Assembly (NCBI RefSeq): GCF_032393985.1
Contig: NZ_CP135918.1
Span: forward strand, 558,001 to 622,000
Reading direction: 5' to 3'
DNA length: 64,000 bases
DNA from: Fischerella sp. JS2
Lineage (GTDB): Bacteria; Cyanobacteriota; Cyanobacteriia; Cyanobacteriales; Nostocaceae
Shown here: positions 36,104 through 43,934 of the stretch, piece by piece
Position numbering within the stretch: the first letter of the stretch is position 1
How the letters are laid out: each line of letters opens with the position of its first letter
The notes under the pieces: generated by a model
What the model saw: only the letters and a program-made list of their open reading frames with translations
What the model was told of the DNA's origin: nothing
Databases searched by the model: none
Program-made: the position numbers and the translations under genes

Positions 36104-37423
36104 CTACTCGTTCATATTGCGGTAGGTAGCAACTGCTGAAGGTGAAATACGATTCAAGTAGCGGAAAATCCAGTATTTGAAGATAGTATCTAAGATAACT
36201 GGAAAGGTAGCAATAAATAAGAAGATAAAATCATGATTTGCTGGCAATCCCCAATGACGTGATACTCCTTCTAAAATCACTTCCCAACCATGAGGAGAGT
36301 GAAATCCAACAAAAATGTCTGTAAACAAAATGATGATAAATGCTTTGGCGCTATCACTGAGACCATAAACAATATTATCAAAAAAACCTTTGAGAACAGC
36401 GATTTCTCTTTTACTGGTTAGTAAAAGAAAGACAAATGCAATTACAGATAAAATATCTGCAAAAACATTTTTAACAGCATTGGCACTTTCTTGACGAAAC
36501 TCTCCGGCAATTTCTTCTGCCTTTTCCCTGATCTGAGATTCCATCTTTTCTATAGGAACACTAACATTACTCAGCAAATTTTCAAACTTAATTTTTTCTT
36601 CAAATCTCTGTAACTCTAGAAGTGCTTCTTCTTCCATTTCTTCATTAAGGAAGATAACCGCTTGCTCAGGGTTTCTAAAATGGTCAATAATTGGCCCAAC
36701 GACAAAAGCTTTTGATAGTTGATGAGTTAGAATCGGTACGATTATTAACAGTAATATAAATCTAACAGAGATGATAGTTCTTTTTTGAGCAGTACGAAAA
36801 TTTTGCACAACGTTCTGCTCTGCTTGCGGATCTAATTCTGCTTGCAGACGATTGATAGTATTAAATATTGAACGAGGCAATACACCAGTTGTATCGGTTT
36901 TACTCCGTGGTTCTTTATCTAAGTTTTTTCGAGAAATATTTTCTTGTTTTGGTTGAAGCACAAGAGATTCAACTGGGACATCGATAGGTTTGGAAATACG
37001 ATTTTGGGGGCTAAGTTCTTCCTCAACAAAGGTGTATTTTCCTATGATTTCATCGATAAATCTGAGCTTGTCTAAAATTACTGAAGGATTGAGAGGCTCG
37101 ATACCTAATTTTCTAAATGCCTTTTGATTTGAATCACTTAAGAAATAACGGCTGGCTTTAAACTCTGTTAGCCGCATCCTAATGATTTTTAATTCTTTTT
37201 TGAGATCTGCCTCAAAATAATCAATAACATTGCTGCTGTATGTAGTTGAATTAGAGTCTATTTTGTTACCATTAAAATGCTCATTTTCTATTTTTTGAAT
37301 TTTCAGGGCAGCCTCATACGCTTTATTCAATGAACGTTCTGGTGTCCGCAAGTATAATTCGTATGCCGCCAGTAAATAAGAGTATATTTTTTGACCGAAA
37401 CCTGAGTTATTCATCTTAGGCAA
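36104..37423 (-). CDS. pxcA: Proton extrusion protein PxcA (CemA/Ycf10 family)
   Basis: This 439-residue membrane protein corresponds to the cyanobacterial homologue of chloroplast envelope protein CemA. The family is needed for light-induced, Na-dependent proton release. The N-terminus SYLLAAYELYLRTPERSLNKAYEAA and the C-terminal 230 residues with four hydrophobic segments (FILLLIIVPILTHQLS, IAFVFLLLTSK, AFIIILFTDIFVGFHSPHGW, IFLFIATFPVILDTIFKYWI) are typical. A long charged soluble section lies between. Met4 is an alternative start. Confidence 0.93.
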   Translation of the reverse strand: MPKMNNSGFGQKIYSYLLAAYELYLRTPERSLNKAYEAALKIQKIENEHFNGNKIDSNSTTYSSNVIDYFEADLKKELKIIRMRLTEFKASRYFLSDSNQKAFRKLGIEPLNPSVILDKLRFIDEIIGKYTFVEEELSPQNRISKPIDVPVESLVLQPKQENISRKNLDKEPRSKTDTTGVLPRSIFNTINRLQAELDPQAEQNVVQNFRTAQKRTIISVRFILLLIIVPILTHQLSKAFVVGPIIDHFRNPEQAVIFLNEEMEEEALLELQRFEEKIKFENLLSNVSVPIEKMESQIREKAEEIAGEFRQESANAVKNVFADILSVIAFVFLLLTSKREIAVLKGFFDNIVYGLSDSAKAFIIILFTDIFVGFHSPHGWEVILEGVSRHWGLPANHDFIFLFIATFPVILDTIFKYWIFRYLNRISPSAVATYRNMNE

Positions 37424-37488
37424 TCATCCAGCCTGTTTTGGTGTTTTTAACCTTAATTTAACGTAAGAGGTATCTTAAACAAATTCAC

Positions 37489-39744
37489 ATGAAGACAGTT
37501 GTGTTTTCTCATTCTGTTTGGATTGTTGGTATGAGTCGCAGTGGCAAAACTGCTCGGTTGGTAGAACAGTTTGCTCGCTGGATGCAAGATGAAAATTGCG
37601 ACCAGGAATCATTTTATACTAAAAAAAGTAGAGTCAAAAGTGATGATCGCTTACCAAAACGTGTGTATCCTTATCAAAAAGAAGGAGCGGTTTTGATTTT
37701 GGCTGCTAATGACGATAATCGGCGAGAATTAGCAGATAGAATTGTTACAGCAACCAGAGGACAATATCCAGTACGATGTAAAACTCCTTTGGGTTTTTTT
37801 CAGGATGAAGTAATTTTATTTTGGCCTTTATTAGTTCAATCCTTAAAGCTAAAGGCACAATTTCCTGTGAGATTGCGTCCAGAAACCGAACAGGAATTAG
37901 CAACTAGACTCTGGCGTCCCCAGTTAGATGAGGAAATTTTGCGCCGTGCAGGCACTAATGAGTACCGTTTGGTACGTCGTATTCTCGACTTATTACAATT
38001 GGCAGCTTACAGTGGCACACCAGTAGAAGACATTGGCAGGGTTTTAGCAGTAGCCCTAGCACCAGAGGATAGTGCTATCAATTTAGAACCAGAATTTTTG
38101 TCAGCTTTGCTGCTAGATTGGCGTAACTGGTGTTTAGAACGAGGCTTACTTTCCTACGGAATCATCACAGAACTTTACAATCAATACTTGTTAACAGACC
38201 CAAATTACCAGCAAAGACTCAGACAACGCTATCAGGGAGTATTGGCCGATGACGTGCAAGATTACCCAGCTGTAGCACGTCACCTGTTTGAGTTGCTCTT
38301 AGATGATGGGGCAGTAGGAGCGTTTACCTACAATCCTGATGGGGTGGTACGTCTGGGTTTGGGAGCAGATCCCAATTATATGCAAGAGTTGTCAGCATAC
38401 TGTCAGCAAGAAACCTTAACTGGCTTACCTGACAATAGCCTGTCTGAGAGGCTGACAACACCAATGCTAGAAATCCTCACAGAACCAATGACGCTATTGA
38501 GCTTACCGGAAGTAGTGCAATCGATTCAAGCTACATCCCGCGCTCAATTGTTGCGACAAACAGCAGAAGTGATTGTGCAGGCAATTAAACAAGAGCAAGT
38601 AGAACCAGATCAAGTAGCAGTAATTGCCCCCGGTTTGGATGCGATCGCTCGCTATACTCTCACAGAAATTCTCATCAAACAAGGCATTGCAGTAGAATCA
38701 CTCAACGACCAACGCCCTCTCATTGCTTCCCCTGTCATCCGGGCTTTACTGACCGTCCTCGCACTAGTATATCCAGGTTTGGGACGCTTAGTGGATCGAG
38801 ATGCTGTGGCGGAAATGTTAGTAGTGTTGAGTAGAGGAGATGGGGAGATGGGGAGAACCGGAGATGGGGAGAAAGATTTCGCCCCATCAACCCATCAATC
38901 AAAAATTGATCCGGTACGTGCTGGTTTAATTGCAGATTACTGTTTTCAACCCCATCCAGAATACCCAAATTTATTGCCTGTGACAGCGTTTGATCGTTGG
39001 GATCGACTTGGTTATGCAGCGACTACAGCCTACAGTGAGATTTTAAAGTGGCTAGAGGAACAGCGATCGCAACAGGAATTACGTTTAATTCCTAGTCCGA
39101 TTTCTTTATTAGATAGGGCTATTCAGCGCTTTTTGTGGGATGGCAGCAATCTAGCCTACGACCAACTGGCAGCACTGCGGGAATTACTGGAAACTACTCA
39201 ACATTACTGGGAAATTGATACAAGGCTGCGGCAGATTCCTCAAGCAGAGGACGTAGGGAAAAATAAAACATCGCAGCTCACCCTCACTGCATCGTCTCCT
39301 CAAGCTACAATTGCCGAATTTATTCAATTACTCCAGCGTGGCACAATTACCGCTAACCCTTACCCTATGCGTCCGATGGGAGCAGCAGCTAAGGCTGTAA
39401 CTTTAGCTACTATCTTCCAATATCGATCAAGTCGGCGTTCTCATCGCTGGCATTTCTGGTTAGATGCGAGTTCACCACTGTGGGCAAAGGGTGGTGCAGC
39501 AACTTTGTTTGGTGCGCCTTTCTTTCTGCGAGAGAGGTTAGGTGAACCTTGGACAGCAGAAGATGAACAATTAGCTGAAGAACAACGCCTACGCAGGATT
39601 TTGGCAGATTTGCTCTCCCGTGTGTCCCAGACAGTTTATTTGTGTCACAGTGATTTAGCTGTAAATGGACAAGAGCAACTAGGCCCGTTGTTGCCGTTGG
39701 TAAATGCTTGTGTAGCGGTAGTTTCTGAGTCAGTGGTGACATAA
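37489..39744 (+). CDS. Large P-loop protein, helicase/recombinase-like, unknown role
   Basis: This 751-residue protein starts VWIVGMSRSGKTARLVEQF, a Walker A loop (GMSRSGKT, residues 14-21). AVLILAANDDNRRELADRIV and GVLADDVQDYPAVARHLFELL resemble motifs Ia and II of superfamily I (UvrD/RecB-like) helicases, with DDVQD in place of DEAQD. Cyanobacteria carry such proteins with vague recombinase annotation. Residues around 448-473 (SRGDGEMGRTGDGEKDFAPS) are encoded by a GATGGGGA-type intergenic repeat that was kept in frame. It is divergent from pxcA, starting 65 bp away. Confidence 0.65.
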   Translation: MKTVVFSHSVWIVGMSRSGKTARLVEQFARWMQDENCDQESFYTKKSRVKSDDRLPKRVYPYQKEGAVLILAANDDNRRELADRIVTATRGQYPVRCKTPLGFFQDEVILFWPLLVQSLKLKAQFPVRLRPETEQELATRLWRPQLDEEILRRAGTNEYRLVRRILDLLQLAAYSGTPVEDIGRVLAVALAPEDSAINLEPEFLSALLLDWRNWCLERGLLSYGIITELYNQYLLTDPNYQQRLRQRYQGVLADDVQDYPAVARHLFELLLDDGAVGAFTYNPDGVVRLGLGADPNYMQELSAYCQQETLTGLPDNSLSERLTTPMLEILTEPMTLLSLPEVVQSIQATSRAQLLRQTAEVIVQAIKQEQVEPDQVAVIAPGLDAIARYTLTEILIKQGIAVESLNDQRPLIASPVIRALLTVLALVYPGLGRLVDRDAVAEMLVVLSRGDGEMGRTGDGEKDFAPSTHQSKIDPVRAGLIADYCFQPHPEYPNLLPVTAFDRWDRLGYAATTAYSEILKWLEEQRSQQELRLIPSPISLLDRAIQRFLWDGSNLAYDQLAALRELLETTQHYWEIDTRLRQIPQAEDVGKNKTSQLTLTASSPQATIAEFIQLLQRGTITANPYPMRPMGAAAKAVTLATIFQYRSSRRSHRWHFWLDASSPLWAKGGAATLFGAPFFLRERLGEPWTAEDEQLAEEQRLRRILADLLSRVSQTVYLCHSDLAVNGQEQLGPLLPLVNACVAVVSESVVT

Positions 39745-39757
39745 CACCATTTCCTAA

Positions 39758-39829
39758 AGCCAGCAGTCGGATTTGAACCGACGACCTTCCGATTACAAGT
39801 CGGATGCACTACCACTGTGCTATGCTGGC
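39758..39829 (-). tRNA. trnT: tRNA-Thr (UGU anticodon)
   Basis: On the minus strand the cloverleaf is complete. The acceptor stem is GCCAGCA/TGCTGGC. The D arm is GCACAGTGGTAGTGC. The anticodon stem TCCGA/TCGGA carries the loop CTTGTAA, giving anticodon TGT. The T arm is GTCGG-TTCAAAT-CCGAC. The discriminator base is U and no CCA is encoded. It lies in the 3' gap between the P-loop gene and argF. Confidence 0.95.
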
Positions 39830-40155
39830 ATGGCCTTACTAAGGTAATTTACCTCAAGCATCGCACTAATTTTTGATTATACCATAAGCTGCTTAACTGT
39901 CAACTATCAACTTTATGGGGGTAGGATGATGATAAACTTAACTAGGTTGTCCAAACTTTACGCCCAAAGGATGATGAAATTTTCCGAAAATAGTGGTGCT
40001 TATCACTAATAAAATTGATAAACAAATCTAACCATCACGGTCGCCTCAAACTATAGGTTAGATAGAAAAATATTTGGTAGAGTTTTAGAGCGCTACTTTT
40101 TGCACAGCAGTGCATGGAACCGGAAAAATGTAGTTTTTCTTTACAAACGAGAAGC
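39830..40155. other. Intergenic region between tRNA-Thr and argF
   Basis: The region holds the promoters of the tRNA (leftwards) and of argF. An ATCTAACC/GGTTAGAT inverted repeat with a 22-base loop stands at 40026-40063, upstream of argF; it could be an operator or leader hairpin. No known arginine operator is recognisable, and I see no further gene. Confidence 0.45.
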
Positions 40156-41085
40156 ATGGCATTGTTGAGCGGACGAGATTTATTAAGTCTGGCAGACCTC
40201 ACTTCCCAGGAGGTTCAAGAACTCCTGCAAATGGCAATCCATTTGAAATCTCAACAGTTAAATTTACGATGTAATAAAGTTTTAGGACTGTTATTTTCCA
40301 AAGCTTCTACTCGCACACGGGTAAGTTTTTCCGTGGCGATGTATCAACTGGGTGGACAGGTAATAGATTTAAATCCAAATGTCACGCAAGTGAGTCGCGG
40401 TGAGCCTGTGCAAGATACTGCTAGAGTTTTGGATAGATATTTGGATATTTTAGCAATTCGCACTTTTGCACAGCAGGAATTAGATATTTTTGCCCATTAT
40501 GCCAAAATTCCTGTGATTAATGCTTTGACTGATTTGGAACATCCATGTCAGGTTTTAGCAGATTTATTAACAATTCAAGAGTGTTTTGGCAGTTTATCTG
40601 GGCTAACCTTGACTTATGTCGGTGACGGTAATAATGTCGCCAATTCTTTAATACTCGGTTGTGCTTTGGTAGGGATGAATGTGAGAGTTGCCACACCGAA
40701 TGGATTTGAACCAAATGCAACAATTATTGAAAAAGCACGAGCGATCGCTAATAATAAAACTCAAGTAATTCTTTCCAACGATCCTGAAACAGCAACCAAA
40801 GGAGCCCATGTACTTTACACCGATGTTTGGGCAAGTATGGGTCAAGAATCAGAAGCAGATGACCGTCTGCCCATTTTTCAACCCTACCAAATTAACGAGC
40901 AGCTATTGAGCCTTGCCGATCCACAAGCGATCGTTTTACACTGTTTACCAGCCCATCGTGGCGAAGAAATTACTGATGCAGTGATTGAAGGTTCACAATC
41001 AAGAGTTTGGGATCAGGCCGAAAATCGTATGCACGTGCAAAAAGCTTTACTTGCCAGTATTTTAGGAGCAGAGTCAACAAGTTAA
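40156..41085 (+). CDS. argF: Ornithine carbamoyltransferase
   Basis: This 309-residue enzyme joins carbamoyl phosphate and ornithine to citrulline in arginine synthesis. SKASTRTRVSF is the carbamoyl-phosphate site, LEHPCQVLAD the HPCQ motif, and VLHCLPAHRGEEI the ornithine loop with the catalytic Cys. The ATG at 40156 (MALLSGRDLLSL) gives the family's usual N-terminus; the ATG at 40114 would add 14 residues. argG, which acts on the product, is at 50798 in the same window. Confidence 0.95.
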   Translation: MALLSGRDLLSLADLTSQEVQELLQMAIHLKSQQLNLRCNKVLGLLFSKASTRTRVSFSVAMYQLGGQVIDLNPNVTQVSRGEPVQDTARVLDRYLDILAIRTFAQQELDIFAHYAKIPVINALTDLEHPCQVLADLLTIQECFGSLSGLTLTYVGDGNNVANSLILGCALVGMNVRVATPNGFEPNATIIEKARAIANNKTQVILSNDPETATKGAHVLYTDVWASMGQESEADDRLPIFQPYQINEQLLSLADPQAIVLHCLPAHRGEEITDAVIEGSQSRVWDQAENRMHVQKALLASILGAESTS

Positions 41086-41174
41086 AAGTCACCGCTTCAA
41101 ATTCAAAATTCAAAATTTAGATCTTTTTACTTTTAACTTTGTTGTTTTTACCTTCCCGTAGGGGGGTTTTTTGT

Positions 41175-41188
41175 AGTACTAATGTTCT
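41175..41188 (+). promoter_or_regulatory. LexA box upstream of lexA
   Basis: AGTACTAATGTTCT matches at every position the consensus RGTACNNNDGTWCB published for cyanobacterial (Anabaena) LexA. It ends 33 bp before the lexA ATG, so autoregulation is the natural reading. A short G-rich hairpin with T-run (CCCGTAGGGGGGTTTTTT) just before it could end the argF transcript. Confidence 0.8.
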
Positions 41189-41221
41189 AAGGAACATTTA
41201 TTTTTACCTCCCTACAAATTT

Positions 41222-41827
41222 ATGGAAAGACTAACGGAAGCGCAACGAGAACTTTACGATTGGTTAGCAGAATTTATCCGAGAACACCAGCATTCTCCTT
41301 CTATTCGACAGATGATGGAAGCGATGAATTTAAAATCGCCAGCACCAATTCAAAGTCGTTTAGAACATCTGCGCGCCAAAGGATACATTGAATGGAGTGA
41401 AGGTAAAGCAAGAACAATTAGAATTTTGCATCCATTAAAGCAAGGTGTACCGGTTTTAGGCACAATTGCTGCTGGTGGTTTAATAGAACCCTTCACCGAT
41501 GCTGTCGAACATTTCGACTTTTCAGATATGCCTTTACCACCCCAAACCTATGCTTTGCGGGTAGCGGGCGACAGCATGATAGAAGATTCTATCGTTGATG
41601 GAGATTTGGTTTTTTTACGTCCCGTACCAGAACCAGACCAACTTAAAAATGGCACAATCATAGCTGCTAGAGTAGACGGATACGGTACGACATTAAAACG
41701 GTTTTACAGAAACGGCGATCGCGTTATTCTCAAACCCGCCAATCCTAAATACAATCCCATCGAAGTCTCAGCTATGCAGGTACAAGTACAAGGTTCCCTT
41801 GTTGGTATCTGGCGTATTTATAGTTAA
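41222..41827 (+). CDS. lexA: LexA repressor
   Basis: This 201-residue repressor has a winged-helix DNA-binding half (residues 1-70, PSIRQMMEAMNLKSPAPIQS) and a C-terminal self-cleaving peptidase half. The cleavage site is Ala84-Gly85 in GTIAAGG; the catalytic residues are Ser118 (GDSMIED) and Lys159 (GTTLKRF). All are present, so the protein should be cleavable. In cyanobacteria LexA governs redox and carbon genes as well as, or instead of, the classical SOS genes. Confidence 0.96.
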   Translation: MERLTEAQRELYDWLAEFIREHQHSPSIRQMMEAMNLKSPAPIQSRLEHLRAKGYIEWSEGKARTIRILHPLKQGVPVLGTIAAGGLIEPFTDAVEHFDFSDMPLPPQTYALRVAGDSMIEDSIVDGDLVFLRPVPEPDQLKNGTIIAARVDGYGTTLKRFYRNGDRVILKPANPKYNPIEVSAMQVQVQGSLVGIWRIYS

Positions 41828-41976
41828 GGGGAAAGGGAAAACTTGATGGTGGGGAGATTGGGAGAAAGATTTCACCTCATCACCCCACCACCCCACCTCC
41901 TAATCCCCAATCCCCAATCCCCAATCCGCAATCTCAAATCCCCAATTTCCAATTCCCCATCAATGTATCTGAATCA
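41828..41976. repeat. Tandem repeats between lexA and the helicase gene
   Basis: The segment holds GGGGAGATTGGGAGAAAGAT, CACCCCAC units, three exact TCCCCAA heptamers (41904-41924) and a duplicated TCAATGTATCTGA at the very start of the helicase gene. The duplication places two ATGs 18 bp apart. No terminator or promoter can be made out. Confidence 0.7.
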
Positions 41977-43491
41977 ATGTATCTGACACAGCCAAAAGTC
42001 CACCCACTACTTACTTTTTCAACCACAGTTAGTAAACCTTCGGGAAACTACCGCCTGAAATTACCATTTGTGGGTGAAAGTAAGGGTAATTATCAAACTC
42101 AACAACCATTACCAGGATGTCCGCAAATGCCAGTATCCTTACAATTGCGGCAATATCAACGTCAAGCCATCATTAACTGGTTTGCCAATAACGGCAGAGG
42201 TACACTAAAAATGGCAACGGGTAGTGGTAAAACAATTACTGCACTTGCTGTTGCTTGCGAGTTATATAAACAAATTCACTTACAAGCATTATTGGTGGTG
42301 TGTCCTTATCGTCATCTTGTCACTCAATGGGCACGAGAATGTGAAAAATTTAATTTGCAACCCATCTTGGCTTTTGAAAATTTACGCAGTTGGCAGAGTC
42401 AACTTTCTAGTCAACTCTACAACGTACATTCTGGTTCACAACCATTCATCACAGTAATTACCACTAACTCCACCTTAATTAGTGAAGGTTTCCAATCTCA
42501 ACTCAAATATTTTCCTGAAAAAACTTTAATTGTTGGTGATGAAGCTCATAATTTAGGCGCATCCAAATTAGAAGAAAGTTTGCCACGTCGTGTAGGTTTG
42601 CGCTTAGCTTTATCTGCAACACCAGAAAGATATTTTGATGAAACTGGGACTCAATCTATTTTTAATTATTTTGGTTCGCTTCTCCAACCAGAATTTACTT
42701 TAAAAGATGCTATTCGTCAAGGCGCTTTAGTACATTATCTTTATTATCCGATTTTAGTCGAATTAACTGAAGTAGAAAGCCGTGCTTATGCAAAAATCAC
42801 CCAAAAAATTGGCAAGGCTTTACTATACAAAGAAAAAGAAATTGGAGAATCAAATTATTTTGAAGATATTGAAGATTTAAAACCATTATTGATACAAAGA
42901 TCCAGGTTAATTGGTGCAGCAGCAAATAAACTAAAAGCGTTGCGTGAATTAATGGCAACTCGTCGCGAAACAAGTCATACGCTTTTTTATTGTGGTGATG
43001 GTTCTCAAGAAGTAGGACAGCGTTCTAATTTGCACCAACTTAAAGAAGTTGCCAAAATATTAGGAGTAGAATTAGGTTACAGAATTAGTACCTACACTGC
43101 CCAGACTTCTTTAGAAGAAAGAGAGATTTTACGCCGCCAATTTGAAAGTGGTGAATTACAAGGTTTAGTGGCAATTCGCTGTTTGGATGAAGGTGTAGAT
43201 ATCCCTGCAATTCAAACAGCTGTGATTTTGGCAAGTTCTGGTAATCCTCGGCAATTTATCCAGAGACGTGGACGAGTTTTGCGTCCTCATCCAGGCAAAG
43301 AACGAGCGACAATTTTTGACATGATTGTTTTACCACCAGATTTAGACAGAAAAACTTTAGAAGTGGAACGCAATTTGTTAAGAAAAGAATTGCGACGCTT
43401 TGTAGAATTTGCTGATTTAGCAGACAATGCTGGTGAAGCAAGAATTAAGTTACTTGATTTGCAAAAGCGATATGGGTTATTGGATGTTTGA
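41977..43491 (+). CDS. SF2 DEAD/DEAH-type helicase, similar to Dnd-linked restriction helicases
   Basis: This 504-residue helicase has a Q-motif-like LRQYQRQAI, Walker A MATGSGKT (residues 79-86), motif II GDEAHNLG, motif III LALSATPER and motif VI RQFIQRRGRVLRPHPG. Length and layout resemble the helicase family linked by profile studies to DNA phosphorothioation (Dnd) restriction, which is from memory and not searched. The first 50 residues have no recognised domain. It stands 270 bp upstream of the 57-residue gene and the DndD-like ATPase on the same strand. Confidence 0.8.
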   Translation: MYLTQPKVHPLLTFSTTVSKPSGNYRLKLPFVGESKGNYQTQQPLPGCPQMPVSLQLRQYQRQAIINWFANNGRGTLKMATGSGKTITALAVACELYKQIHLQALLVVCPYRHLVTQWARECEKFNLQPILAFENLRSWQSQLSSQLYNVHSGSQPFITVITTNSTLISEGFQSQLKYFPEKTLIVGDEAHNLGASKLEESLPRRVGLRLALSATPERYFDETGTQSIFNYFGSLLQPEFTLKDAIRQGALVHYLYYPILVELTEVESRAYAKITQKIGKALLYKEKEIGESNYFEDIEDLKPLLIQRSRLIGAAANKLKALRELMATRRETSHTLFYCGDGSQEVGQRSNLHQLKEVAKILGVELGYRISTYTAQTSLEEREILRRQFESGELQGLVAIRCLDEGVDIPAIQTAVILASSGNPRQFIQRRGRVLRPHPGKERATIFDMIVLPPDLDRKTLEVERNLLRKELRRFVEFADLADNAGEARIKLLDLQKRYGLLDV

Positions 43492-43760
43492 AGGAAGAGA
43501 TGGGGTGAGGGGGTGATGGGGTGATGGGGTGATGGGGAGGTAGGGAGGTGGGAGTGTGTAGACGCGCCCTGCGCGGCTTAAGGTAAGGGTGGGGTGTGAG
43601 GAGTGGTAAATAACCAAGCAACTACTAACTACTAACTACTAACTACGAACCAAAAACCACTAACAATGATGTAAAAGAGACAGTACCTCTACGGATGCGA
43701 TCGCTAGATTATCCGTGATTAAAATATAAAAAATTACATTGTCATCTAAATAAGCAAGTA
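43492..43760. repeat. Repeat region between helicase and ATPase genes
   Basis: GGTGATGGG and GGGAGGTAGGGAGG units lead into a copy of the GTGTAGACGCG family (43550-43602, with GGCTTAAGGTAAGGGTGGGG), then TAACTAC heptamers (43620-43645). These insertions have probably lengthened an older, shorter gap between the helicase and the next two genes. A promoter for the ATPase operon may lie at about 43680-43760. Confidence 0.7.
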
Positions 43761-43934
43761 ATGAATCATCAGCCCAATATAGATGATGTTCAAGAACCAA
43801 TAGTAACAGCTCCTCCAGAAGTACGGCAAATCATCGAACAAGTATGGCAATTAGAAAAAACCAGGTTAGATAAAAAAAGTAACAGCCACATCAATGATGA
43901 TATTTTAAGGATTGTGAAGGATGCTGTGCGATGA
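43761..43934 (+). CDS. 57-residue protein translationally coupled to the DndD-like ATPase
   Basis: This small protein (MNHQPNIDDVQEPIVTAPPE ... ILRIVKDAVR) ends in TGA that overlaps the next gene's ATG as ATGA, the classic coupled arrangement. The composition is coding-like and helical in its second half (EVRQIIEQVWQLEKTRLDKK). I do not recognise a family. The tight coupling suggests a partner or subunit of the ATPase. Confidence 0.75.
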   Translation: MNHQPNIDDVQEPIVTAPPEVRQIIEQVWQLEKTRLDKKSNSHINDDILRIVKDAVR

